Source: Symsagittifera roscoffensis
Lineage: Eukaryota > Xenacoelomorpha > Acoela > Convolutidae
Assembly (NCBI RefSeq): GCF_963678635.1
Contig: NC_087062.1
Coordinates: forward strand, 310,001 to 374,000
DNA: 64,000 nucleotides
Direction of reading: 5' to 3'
Under the pieces are notes generated by a model. That model had not been told where the DNA came from. It was given only the letters and a program-made list of their open reading frames with translations, and searched no databases. Each line of letters opens with the position of its first letter. Positions within the stretch are counted from its first letter, which is position 1. A program made the translations under genes and the position numbers. Of the stretch, positions 54,986-64,000 are shown one piece after another.

Positions 54986-55170
54986 TACGAACAATTTTCA
55001 GTAGAACTGATATTTTTTTATTGTTCGTAATTTTCATAACATTTTTATCATCCCTCATTTTGACCATCTGTAAATGTATAAAGAAAGCAATCCTCACATT
55101 TGCCCTAGCAACAGTCCTTCTAATTCTTTTTTTGGAAGAATATTATAATAAACACAAAATTTCTCACTAA
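54982..55170 (+). CDS. Small hydrophobic ORF 2 (62 aa)
   Basis: Starts at an ATGA overlap with the preceding ORF. It has two probable transmembrane stretches (IFLLFVIFITFLSSLILTIC and ILTFALATVLLILFL) separated by a basic KCIKK loop, with a charged C-terminus. The tight stop-start overlap is the main argument that the pair is real. Function unknown. Confidence 0.45.
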   Translation: MIRTIFSRTDIFLLFVIFITFLSSLILTICKCIKKAILTFALATVLLILFLEEYYNKHKISH

Positions 55171-55178
55171 AGTAATAA

Positions 55179-56312
55179 TTCAAAAAACCATCAAAAATTG
55201 CTACCCAACAGTCACAGAATCAGTCTTCACCGACATCATCCCAAGATAACCAAACACCACCTTCAACTACTCAAAACCCTCAAACATCTACACGAATTTC
55301 TTTTCAAGACAATCCATACACTTTTGAAGAACGACATGCTCGTTTATCAGAACCATTAGAACCAGTTCAACGACAAGCACCTTTAAGCGAACCAACATAT
55401 AACCTATATCCAACACTACCACAAGAACTAAGTAGAATAAAAAATTCTAGTCAAAACCAAAATACAGTCGAAATAAATAGACAAATTATACATCCTCGAC
55501 GAAACAGAAATTTTCAAACTCCCCGAGTTCGTTTTGATATACCTCAATCCCCATCACAAAACACTCCAGAAAACCCCATTGGTATATTACCAGAAACCCC
55601 TACGCTTCTTTCACAACGTAGCACCTCAAGCCTACCATCAGATTACTTAGGTTCAACACCAACATCTGAACAAATACGTGAAAATCCCTTTAACCCCCCA
55701 AACCAAACATCACGATTCCCATATTGGACTACACATTCATTTACACAAGGTGAACCAAATTTAGTCAATGACCCCATAGATATTTCTACGGATACAACAA
55801 CATCCTCATCACTTCCAGAAACATTATCACTACCATCAACACCATCAATAAGCCAGTTTTCACCACCACCCTTTAACTTAAATTTTCCAAATAATCTCGA
55901 CGCCAGATATCGAGAACAATCATCAATAAATATTCCTTTAAGATTAGATTGGAATACATTCACAGCACCTCCACCATTATTTGGACAACATCAAGAAAGT
56001 AACCGCCTTCATAACTGGGCACTTAATAGATTACAATATCGCCAAGATATTCACAACGATATCCGTGATCACAATATTCAAATACTCCAACAAAACAGTT
56101 TACAATTAAAGTTTGAAATCACAGTTAAGTTAAATAACATTACCCAACATCCCTACCCATTAAATCCACCTAACATAACAGCTCAATCACTACCACCACC
56201 GTTTATAACTACTGAGGTAATATATAAATACGACAGATATACCAAAAACACAATTGGTTACATTACATTTTATAACCCATACTCAGGATTATCATACACA
56301 TGTATATTCTAA
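55179..56312 (+). CDS. Methionine-less ORF between the hydrophobic ORFs and env (377 codons)
   Basis: From the TAA at 55176-55178 to the TAA at 56310-56312 this frame is open for 377 codons and contains no in-frame ATG at all. The product is coherent. Its N-terminal half is Pro/Ser/Gln/Thr-rich (ISFQDNPYTFEERHARLSEP, PRVRFDIPQSPS). Its C-terminal part is better structured (NWALNRLQYRQDIHNDIRDH, KFEITVKLNNI, TKNTIGYITFYNPYSG). It overlaps the env ATG (56300) by 13 nt. It could be expressed as a 3' exon spliced from the leader, or by a non-AUG start or frameshift; caacag at about 55206-55211 is a possible acceptor. A non-functional frame this long and free of stops is improbable. Confidence 0.65.
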   Translation, partial: FKKPSKIATQQSQNQSSPTSSQDNQTPPSTTQNPQTSTRISFQDNPYTFEERHARLSEPLEPVQRQAPLSEPTYNLYPTLPQELSRIKNSSQNQNTVEINRQIIHPRRNRNFQTPRVRFDIPQSPSQNTPENPIGILPETPTLLSQRSTSSLPSDYLGSTPTSEQIRENPFNPPNQTSRFPYWTTHSFTQGEPNLVNDPIDISTDTTTSSSLPETLSLPSTPSISQFSPPPFNLNFPNNLDARYREQSSINIPLRLDWNTFTAPPPLFGQHQESNRLHNWALNRLQYRQDIHNDIRDHNIQILQQNSLQLKFEITVKLNNITQHPYPLNPPNITAQSLPPPFITTEVIYKYDRYTKNTIGYITFYNPYSGLSYTCIF

Positions 56313-58918
56313 AACTATTAATTTTTCTCCAACTCCTTTTTCTAGTAATCTCAAATCAAAACATAAACCCTTCCCCTCGTACAGGACCACAAGATTTATT
56401 AGTAACACATTACGATTGTGAAGAAAATGAACAAAAAACACTACATAAATATGCAATAAATCAAGTATCACAATGTGAAACAGAACCACAAGCTATAGAA
56501 ACCACAGATATAATAGCAACACTCTATTCAAAAGCCCGAGCAACAACAGTTACAGGTTATAAATTCACAGCGACATTTTCCGAAAAGAAAGTACATTGTT
56601 CACAAGTCTCCAACGGCAACAAAAACCGACTTGACCATGAATCATTCTATCAAAGTAATATAGAACGTCTTTTACATCTCAATCCCGACGATTGTAAAAA
56701 TGAATTACTTAGACTAAACATCACACAAAATAAAAACTCCCAAAGAAAATTAGTTAATTTTCAAGTTTTTTCAGACTCTGTACATCAATCACAACTTGAA
56801 AGACACCAAGGACATATAAAACTAGACGAAAAATACCCGTATAACGGCGCACACGGACGATTAACCTATGACCTACATGATAAACATTGGATACCACACA
56901 TTGGTATAAATAACCCATCAAACTGCAAAGCAGACACAAAAAATAAAGGATACCAAGAAATAATGTTTTTCGATTGGAAAATACAACTCGAAAAAATACA
57001 ACTAACACGAGATTTATCAGATAATACAATGATCTATCAAGGAATCCGATTACCTTGTAAAAATGATCAAGGATATTGCGACCCTACAACAAGAACACAA
57101 GCAACAATTGTTTGGTTCCCCGAAGATACATGTACAACATTTCAAGTAGCAAAAATACACGCTCGTATGATAAAATTTCACGAAAAATATTTTATACAAT
57201 CAATTCCATATGAACAAGTCCATCCATCACGAAAACTAAGTTCTAATTTTAGAAACATAGACAATATAGAAAACAAATTGACACGTTTCCAAATATATCA
57301 AGAAACAGAACTTGCATGTAAATACAGGAATCCACTTCACAGAACACAATACTCTGAAATATTAGTTGAATACGAAAAAGGATTCGACATGACCACTGGA
57401 AAAGTAAAAATCGACCCATATGCCACAGGTCATCCTCTAAACGAAGGAACATCCTATATACCAGTTAATTTTGAAAAAAGCAACGGACAACCTGGTGGAC
57501 ATCTAAAACCTTATGACACCAGAAGCACACGCTTACAAGAATTATCACTAATGAATACTACATATTTCGGTAATATCCACTATGATATTCATTTAGATAT
57601 GAAACTAGATTATACAATTAGCCGAATTTTTCAAGAAATGTCACTCTCCGAATTAGAAACACTACACCACCTATGCGAATTAGAACGAACACAAATATTA
57701 CAATCACTTGCACTAGCAGTATTAAAAATACCCTATGCAGGATACTTATTATCAGGAAATAGATCAAATTTTTTAGACTACGAAGGAAACATCTTATGGT
57801 TTTATACTTGTACTAAAAAAGTATCACCACTATACGTTTTTGAAGATAAACGATGTTATAAAAGAATCCCTATCTTTTATAAGAATAAAGTACATTTCGT
57901 GGATACACTTTCACGAAGAACCTATTTCTGGGATACCGCAGTCCCATGTGGATCAGAAAATAGCCACAATGTAGTACAACTAAACCCTGATGAAAATAAA
58001 TACTATCTTCTCACTCCATATCCCACATTAATGCAATCACTCAAAAAATTTTCACCAGAAAGCATTCGCGCTATCGCTCGAAACCCAAATATAGACTTAC
58101 AATCAATAGGAATCTATTCAAAATCAGATATTCAACATCACATAAGAACACAACAATTCCAAGAATTATTAACACAAATGGACACTATACAAAGACAATC
58201 AATTGACCAAAATCTACGCAAACTTGCAGAAACCGCAGGTTTTGCCGATATCTACACACAAGACTATAGCGGATATTTTAAAGACATTAAAGATAATATA
58301 TATCTAAACGGCGAAAAATACCGTCCCCAAGATATATCACCAATCAACATTTTTAGCTTTGTTACACTCAAGAATGAAATCCTTGATTTTCTAGGATGGC
58401 CCTACTACATCTTAGAAAAATTGACTATTTTATACGCAATGTTTAACTTTATTGGATTTCTTTTCTCACTCTTAAAAGGAATCTACAATACATGTGCTAT
58501 ACACACACAAGTAAACAGACAAGCAAGCGTAGCACGCATACTCTTTGCAGGATTTTTTGGAATTTTTTCCACATCTATAAACAAAATTCTTTTAGACGCA
58601 CAAATAAAAGAATATAACACAAAAATAACAACACGACAAAATACATACGACGAAGAACATAACAATGTAGACATAACGCCAACGGCACCACAATTACCAC
58701 CCCTACCAAATAACCATCCACTATCCCTAGTCCCACGAAATTTTCGAAATTTAGCCATCACACATAATCCAAATTTTCGACTCACCACATCACAAAGTCC
58801 CATCCAACATATAATGACACACCAGTCACAAGATGATAATACTTATGAACAAATTATTGAACAACCCCATACCACCGCTTTTCAGTCTCAAAATAATCAT
58901 TTTTTTAGCCCACGATGA
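56300..58918 (+). CDS. Envelope-like glycoprotein of element C (872 aa)
   Basis: It has an N-terminal hydrophobic signal peptide (MYILKLLIFLQLLFLVIS), a Cys-rich ectodomain with several N-glycosylation sequons (for example NIT, NTT), and a C-terminal membrane region. The membrane region includes two hydrophobic segments at about residues 684-735 and another at about 745-762, followed by a charged tail. The tail contains PTAP (residues 794-797), the motif that recruits Tsg101/ESCRT in budding viruses. Length and layout fit a class III-type viral glycoprotein such as those acquired by some invertebrate LTR elements, but the donor virus family cannot be settled from sequence reading alone. No break is seen in the frame. 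It would act in the membrane, possibly in particle entry; this is inferred. Confidence 0.75.
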   Translation: MYILKLLIFLQLLFLVISNQNINPSPRTGPQDLLVTHYDCEENEQKTLHKYAINQVSQCETEPQAIETTDIIATLYSKARATTVTGYKFTATFSEKKVHCSQVSNGNKNRLDHESFYQSNIERLLHLNPDDCKNELLRLNITQNKNSQRKLVNFQVFSDSVHQSQLERHQGHIKLDEKYPYNGAHGRLTYDLHDKHWIPHIGINNPSNCKADTKNKGYQEIMFFDWKIQLEKIQLTRDLSDNTMIYQGIRLPCKNDQGYCDPTTRTQATIVWFPEDTCTTFQVAKIHARMIKFHEKYFIQSIPYEQVHPSRKLSSNFRNIDNIENKLTRFQIYQETELACKYRNPLHRTQYSEILVEYEKGFDMTTGKVKIDPYATGHPLNEGTSYIPVNFEKSNGQPGGHLKPYDTRSTRLQELSLMNTTYFGNIHYDIHLDMKLDYTISRIFQEMSLSELETLHHLCELERTQILQSLALAVLKIPYAGYLLSGNRSNFLDYEGNILWFYTCTKKVSPLYVFEDKRCYKRIPIFYKNKVHFVDTLSRRTYFWDTAVPCGSENSHNVVQLNPDENKYYLLTPYPTLMQSLKKFSPESIRAIARNPNIDLQSIGIYSKSDIQHHIRTQQFQELLTQMDTIQRQSIDQNLRKLAETAGFADIYTQDYSGYFKDIKDNIYLNGEKYRPQDISPINIFSFVTLKNEILDFLGWPYYILEKLTILYAMFNFIGFLFSLLKGIYNTCAIHTQVNRQASVARILFAGFFGIFSTSINKILLDAQIKEYNTKITTRQNTYDEEHNNVDITPTAPQLPPLPNNHPLSLVPRNFRNLAITHNPNFRLTTSQSPIQHIMTHQSQDDNTYEQIIEQPHTTAFQSQNNHFFSPR
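58679..58690 (+). other. PTAP motif in the envelope cytoplasmic tail
   Basis: Encodes P-T-A-P followed by QLPPLP, downstream of the last hydrophobic segment. PTAP binds Tsg101 in many enveloped viruses, where it is usually found in Gag. Chance occurrence is possible. Confidence 0.4.
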
Positions 58919-60714
58919 GCCGCCAACTTGGATCACTACACCGATCAAATTCCCACCCCACCAATCTTACCTCTCCAATCCCAATAATACCACTTTTTGC
59001 TTTTCCGCCACCCGATTTTCCATCTAGTAATGTAACATCAGGCATGAATTCCGACACTAACTCACATATTTCAGTTTTATACTCCATCTCACAGCTAAAT
59101 AACCCGAATATTGAAACCCCCGATGAATTTGCCGACTCAGAACCATCCCCATCCAATAATTTTCATAACCCTTCTAATTTTTCTCAACCTCCTTTTCAAC
59201 CCATATTGTCAAATAACCCTGACCCAATCACCCCCACACCCTCTTATGCTTCCCAAGTTACCCCAACCTATTCCTCATACCATTCTGACCGATCATCTCA
59301 TTCTCCAGACACCCCCCGAATCTCCCCAGAGCTAGATAATTTTATTACTCTCCAACAACAACCCTACCACCTTAACACCCCGACCATAAACCAAATCTCC
59401 TCCACTACAAATTCATCCAATCCCCCTACACCCTCTTCAAATTATACTGAATCATTAACACCATCATCCACATCCACTATATCTTCACTAAACACTAACA
59501 GAGCTTACCGCACTTTTAAAAGAAAATTCCCCAACCATCCTTTCCCAGCAAAACCAGGAACAGCCCGTGAATACATCAACCACCCCCAGCATACTAACAC
59601 TAAAGAATTTTTAGCTATCACTTTACCCTCGTTTCCACAATACACCTTAAACACCCCTCACGACGCTAACGAAACACGCAACTTTGTAGATGAATACGTT
59701 TTAATGCCCACTCTCTCTTGGACCTCATACTATCATTTCACTAACCCTCTTTGCTTACCTTTATCCACCACTTCCATCGACATAGAACGAAACAAAGACA
59801 TGCTATATCGACTAACTACACCACTAACCGCTAGACAGTTTACTTACGTTGGATATAAAAAATCACTAAAAATACACACTGCACCTAGAGCTAATGAATA
59901 TACACTAGAATACTACGATCACAACATCATCAGAGCTAACCAAGATCAATTCTTAGACAACGATCGCTTCGCTAATCCACAAATCACAGAGAAATTTTTC
60001 ATCAAGACACCATATGTATTTACACTAAACATCTTCGACCGAAAGTTTGATCACATTATTTCAGAAGCACTAACAAACACACAAGCATACGAAAGTTTTA
60101 AAGAACGCTTCCAAATCTTTTCACTAACCTTTCATTTCCTTGCACCACACGAAAGAGATTTGCACTGCTCACATGATATTATGTTGCGCACTAAACAAAC
60201 ACATACATACAGTTACTATCGTTTCATCCAAAATCACTTTGACCTCCACACACCCTCTAGACAACCACACCATCGTTTTCAATTCATCAATTCAAAATAC
60301 ACTTCACCGTATTTCCTAAATTTCACATATTGTATTAAAGACACTAACCTCCATGGTATTCTTCGTAATTATGACCCCATAACCCAAATGTACATTTTCT
60401 GCCCCATCACCAAGACCTTCAACGCCGAAGAATCCCGACCCTTCCTTATCCCGCACGAGTTTGTACAGCCTATAGAAATCCCAATTTTAGAATTCATCCA
60501 CAACACTAAATTTAACCACAAATTATATAACTTAATCCAAAACACACCTTATGAGTTTGCAGTAGGCACTGAAGAACTAACCACTATTAAGGCACTTCAA
60601 TTGCTTTGGCCACTGCTTCAGACTAAAAATATCATCCGCATTCTAGCTAAACTACTAACAACTTCAGAACTAATTCACGACATCTTCCCCCACGGTTTTT
60701 TCCCCGACGACTAA
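58915..60714 (+). CDS. Terminal accessory ORF after env (599 aa)
   Basis: The ATG at 58915 overlaps the env TGA (ATGA), a layout that suggests reinitiation. Residues 1-190 are Ser/Pro/Thr/Asn-rich and likely disordered. Residues 195-599 appear folded, with aromatic and basic segments (TFKRKFPNHPF, YTLEYYDHN, FHFLAPHERDLHC), and end in DIFPHGFFPDD. No signal peptide or membrane segment is seen, and no family is recognised. Genes downstream of env are unusual in Ty3/gypsy elements. A consensus intron starts three bases after its stop. Confidence 0.7.
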   Translation: MSRQLGSLHRSNSHPTNLTSPIPIIPLFAFPPPDFPSSNVTSGMNSDTNSHISVLYSISQLNNPNIETPDEFADSEPSPSNNFHNPSNFSQPPFQPILSNNPDPITPTPSYASQVTPTYSSYHSDRSSHSPDTPRISPELDNFITLQQQPYHLNTPTINQISSTTNSSNPPTPSSNYTESLTPSSTSTISSLNTNRAYRTFKRKFPNHPFPAKPGTAREYINHPQHTNTKEFLAITLPSFPQYTLNTPHDANETRNFVDEYVLMPTLSWTSYYHFTNPLCLPLSTTSIDIERNKDMLYRLTTPLTARQFTYVGYKKSLKIHTAPRANEYTLEYYDHNIIRANQDQFLDNDRFANPQITEKFFIKTPYVFTLNIFDRKFDHIISEALTNTQAYESFKERFQIFSLTFHFLAPHERDLHCSHDIMLRTKQTHTYSYYRFIQNHFDLHTPSRQPHHRFQFINSKYTSPYFLNFTYCIKDTNLHGILRNYDPITQMYIFCPITKTFNAEESRPFLIPHEFVQPIEIPILEFIHNTKFNHKLYNLIQNTPYEFAVGTEELTTIKALQLLWPLLQTKNIIRILAKLLTTSELIHDIFPHGFFPDD

Positions 60715-60717
60715 CAG

Positions 60718-60796
60718 GTAAGTATGAATTAAGTGAATATTACTAACTAATTAAAATAATAAAAAACTCACCATACTTTATCCATGTTTTCTTTAG
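60718..60796 (+). other. Predicted 79-bp intron just after the terminal stop codon
   Basis: The donor is CAG/GTAAGTAT at 60717-60725, three bases beyond the TAA of the 599-aa ORF. A perfect TACTAAC branch-point word lies at 60741-60747, and a pyrimidine-rich tract ends in tttctttag at 60796. Every splicing signal matches consensus. Confidence 0.6.
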
Positions 60797-62328
60797 ATTT
60801 TTAGCCTTCATCCGATAATCACCTACAAAAACCACAAAAGACAAATAAAAATCGCAAATTTCATCAAACAGATTTCAGAAATTCTATTAATCTCTTACAC
60901 TTATAAATTAATAAATTTAATACCAATGCAGTAAATTCATCTATAATATTTTCCCCCAAAGCAGTAAATCTAATTATGATGAAAATTTGTATCTTAATAT
61001 TCCCCCATGACTAGCAGTAAATTTCTAAATTCTATGCAGTAAATTAATAAAATGCAATTGCAGTACTAACCTTTTGATATTTTCATTCATTTGCACAGAA
61101 ATTCTATCCACACTCGCACAGCTCGCCCACGAAGAATTGTTTAAAATAATGAATTTCAGTTTCAAGTTTTCACACTCAACAGCTCTAACATATAATAACA
61201 TGTTTCAAACTTTCCTTTAACCCGGTTGGAAAGGAATCATATACTAAACAAAACTAACCAACGCAGCTTACTAAATACCACAAATCATAGAATAACAGCA
61301 TGACTAAGAAAAGGAAACCAACGGTACCCAAACCGGATTAACCCAGTTTAAAACTGGATAATTTATTCTTTTGAAGACTATTATAAAGTCTAAGAAAGAA
61401 ATAATAAAACACAAAAAAGTCGAAAGACAAACCCATACCACAAACAATTTACTTTTTGGAAAAAGGACATAACCAACAAGACATAAGAAAAACCACAACA
61501 AACCCAACATAAAACGTTGTCACATAACAGGACCCCTCACAAAAACCGCATGAAATCATACTCCCACTCCTGGCCTAACCCACCAGGAAGGACGTCCTGA
61601 GCATGCTCTATAGCCGGCCTAACCCACCGCGCTACATCCACGCTTTGTGACCACACCACTATTTTTAATAAGAGCTACTCAAGTGTGAGTAACTCTTCAA
61701 AATAACCGAACTAAAACAAAAGCTTTTGTGAAAACAACTAACTAAAATCATAATTAAAAAATATTAAACTAATAAATGTTTTATAAAATGTAAATTACAT
61801 TTATGCAATACATAGATCAGAATACAACACCAAGGACGAACATCTAAAGACAAAACGACCCCACTACGCTCGAGAGAGAATGACCAACCACAATCGATAT
61901 GCCACTCACAATCACAACTCAAAGGATTTAGAGTACGACTTGACTTCGCAGAAAAGGACTTCATTGAACTAGACCAATGACCACCTCGATGTTCAAGTAT
62001 ACGTACAGATCCGAGTAACCAGGCATCCCCTCCACGCACAATCTCCACGCCATTCCCAAACTAGATCAGACACAAAAGAAGTTCTCCACGCAGAACAGAA
62101 AAACCTGACATAGCAAACCATTCTGAAATCAGATCTGAGTTTGTTGCAAAGACTTAGTCGTTGTCACTAGAAGACACAACGTCTTATGTCTCTAACTCCA
62201 GCTCCCTGGAACTTCTTTAATAAAAAGGAAACAGAAGAAACAAGATGTTCGCCAAACACCAACGTCCATCATCCATCCTTCGAATTGCAGAAGAACTATT
62301 CTAAAAAACTCTGTAAAACCCGGATGGG
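60797..62328 (+). other. Element C 3' untranslated region
   Basis: 1.5 kb without a supported gene. It contains repeated gcagtaaat words (60930-61060), a GC-richer patch with two cctaacccacc words (61570-61635) and short minus-strand frames of no recognisable content. The 3' end before the LTR reads cccggatggg, a short purine tract that may be the plus-strand primer. Confidence 0.6.
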
Positions 62329-62738
62329 TGGAACCTGATCTAAACTACATTTTATGATTGGATAAATTAGATATTTTACCAATGTAAAGTATTTAATATT
62401 AACCAATCATGATCCATCTAACTAACAACCCACTTATTTGTAAGTGCTGAAGTTACTTGTAATTTCAGCACCAGAGAGATTTGAATTTAACTTAGAAATT
62501 AGTTGGACTCTCCCGAGCACTTCAGCAGCCGCAATAAACCAGTATACCCTAGATCTATTGAGCCTAGCAGAGACTAGTTAAACAACCTGAGACTAGATAG
62601 TATAAGAGTAAGATTAGGATCGGTATTAGACTAAGAAGTTGCACGAATCTATCCGGCCGAAAATAAGATAGCGTGACGAGCAGACGGTGTACCCTATCCG
62701 AAATTACTCTATGAGTTATACACTCCAGTCCTAACTCA
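62329..62738 (+). repeat. Element C 3' LTR (410 bp)
   Basis: Same sequence as 43822-44231. AATAAA at 62533-62538. It is followed directly by the tcaa duplication. Confidence 0.95.
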
Positions 62739-62905
62739 TCAAGTAATTTAGTAGATCACAAGTAATTTTTTTATAAAAGAAATTACTTGTACTATACTAA
62801 ATTAATTAAACTTCCTCAGAGCTTTTCAGTTTTCCTTCCTCAAATCGTTTCAGTGAAGAGTTCAGGACTGACACGCAAAACGACTCATAAATACGCAGGG
62901 ACACG
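62739..62905. repeat. Target duplication and right part of the interrupted palindrome
   Basis: tcaa at 62739-62742 is the second target-site copy. 62743-62810 folds on itself (acaagtaattt pairing with aaattacttgt around an A/T centre). 62811-62905 pairs with 43722-43816. Confidence 0.8.
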
Positions 62906-64000
62906 AGTAATTGGGTAAAAAACTGTTCGATTTGTTTCTTAATAATAGCATAAAAATTATAATTAGATATTGGAAATTAGTTCACTTGAACAATCCCTCC
63001 TAAACTAGCTAAATGTACCATCACCCCGCTATAAGTCAACTAGCGTGAAAAAAACCGAATTCTGTTTGGTTGGTTACCCTTGCGATAGCGGCCTATTTTT
63101 CATCGGCTTAATGACCTAATTTCGATTCGTTTCAAGGAAACAAAACTTTTATGTTCTCCTCTGGGTTGCACAAAATGCTAAAATTCCTAATGTAAATTCT
63201 AGTTCTAGTTTTTCATGACATCAATGTTTTTTTCTTTTCCTTTTCGACTTAATTTTGGATAGATCTAGTGTTTTTCGACATTTTCGAATTTTTGTGTTCT
63301 ATCGCAAATGGTGAGAAGATCAGCTTTGCCTCTGTCTTAGATAATGCTCCGAAGCAAGTGAACGATCTTCTACCGAAATTCAGATAAGGGGAAATTGTTC
63401 ACTTGCTACGAGATACTTATTAGTTTCCAAATATTATATTCTTGTTTTTTCCGGGTCCGAAGATCCGACATTTGTAAGGGAACTAAAGAGGAAGCGTTTA
63501 AACCTAGGGAAGCAACGAAAATCGTCTATATAGACTTCTGGGGTACCGTAAGTATTGCATGCATATTTCAGGGATCGTCAGTTGCATCGTTCCCGCCAAT
63601 ATCGAAAAACAATATCCTACTTGACGTTTTTTGTTTTCTGCTAGTTGCTTATTTTCCCCCTCCTGGGGTCTCAGTTTTGCATATTGTTGTAAAAACTGGT
63701 CAAAAGAACTACATGGGAATCTCCCACAATACTTAACCTTTTTCCAGTTGAATGACTTCTTCCAATCATTTATTTGATAGCTAGTTACACTACTTAAGCT
63801 GCTGATTGACCCGACCCACCCACTTGATCATTATTTTATCGAAATTTTATTTTTGCTCATTGTCCACCAGCCGTGGATGAAAACCCGAGTTAATGACAAC
63901 AACTTGTTAATTTATTCTTGTTATGTACTTTTTCTACACAAGGATCATGATTTTTAAAACAGGTTATAAATATATGAAAAACACGAGAGCAACTATCTCC
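62906..64000. other. Right flank, repeat-derived, no supported gene
   Basis: 63080-63340 is related to the repeats in M-Ras intron 4 and ends with a copy of the hairpin repeat (gttctatcgcaaatggtgag, 63297-63337). A 113-codon plus frame at 63395-63736 contains EEAFKPREATKIVYIDFWGT followed by gtaagtat. This could be an exon with a donor at about 63549, but there is nothing else to support it. Confidence 0.4.

Larger units (their letters stand above)
43822..62738 (+). mobile_element. Element C: complex env-bearing Ty3/gypsy element (18.9 kb)
   Basis: The order is: 5' LTR; primer-binding site; 1.25-kb leader; small basic ORF 45484-45951; gag-pol 45926-54154; 600-bp gap; two small hydrophobic ORFs 54755-55170; methionine-less ORF 55179-56312; env-like ORF 56300-58918; terminal ORF 58915-60714; mini-intron; 1.5-kb 3' untranslated region; 3' LTR. 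The two 410-bp LTRs look identical and a tcaa duplication flanks them, so the insertion is recent. No frame is broken. The coding strand is strongly A-rich and G-poor, as in lentiviruses. Its gene content resembles a complex retrovirus more than a standard errantivirus. Confidence 0.95.

Noticed and set aside
56300..58918. Assignment of the envelope to a particular donor virus family (for example chuvirus-like)
   Set aside because: The general layout fits, but no family-specific motif can be confirmed without alignment.
63395..63736. 113-aa plus frame in the right flank
   Set aside because: No family, no second exon, and it lies next to repeat-derived DNA; only a possible donor site supports it.

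Overview
The window is animal nuclear DNA, most likely from an invertebrate. The evidence is one spliced M-Ras-type GTPase gene with GT-AG introns, Penelope-like retroelements (PLEs) and two very large Ty3/gypsy-type LTR elements. The sequence does not fix the phylum. There are no bacterial operons, rRNA genes, CRISPR arrays or convincing tRNA genes.

Layout. 1-8381 (minus) is a 5'-truncated second copy (copy B) of the large ORF of element A, almost identical to it and carrying a frameshift. 8382-10812 (minus) is a broken PLE reverse transcriptase/GIY-YIG gene with a PHD finger inserted between RT motifs B and C. 10956-11192 and 33982-34347 are two ORF fragments that flank element A and may be halves of one gene. 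11195-33981 (minus, 22.8 kb) is element A, a nearly intact giant Ty3/gypsy-like element. It has 889/888 bp LTRs differing at two places, a 2.4 kb leader with a 14-bp minisatellite, a 2399-aa Gag-Pol, a frame-shifted 534-aa extension (integrase tail plus a macrodomain-like C-terminus) and, in the env position, a 2947-aa ORF with one clear and one degenerate SGNH-hydrolase domain.

35613-41649 (plus) is the M-Ras gene: 5 coding exons, 205 aa, CAAX box CTVL. Intron 1 holds a decayed PLE of the PHD-finger type, and intron 4 is T-rich and shares a dispersed repeat with the right end of the window. 43822-62738 (plus, 18.9 kb) is element C, a Ty3/gypsy element with identical-looking 410-bp LTRs and a 4-bp target duplication (tcaa), inserted in a ~270-bp palindrome. 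Its content is that of a complex retrovirus: a small basic ORF overlapping gag, a 2742-aa Gag-Pol, two overlapping small hydrophobic ORFs, a 377-codon ORF with no methionine, an 872-aa envelope-like glycoprotein, and a 599-aa ORF overlapping the env stop by ATGA and followed at once by a consensus mini-intron.

The main novelty candidates are the two elements' accessory proteins. Element A replaces env with a giant esterase-like protein and adds a macrodomain-like tail to Pol. Element C has a set of extra genes around env, one of which can be translated only through splicing, frameshifting or a non-AUG start. Functional statements here are inferences from motifs read by eye; no database search was possible.
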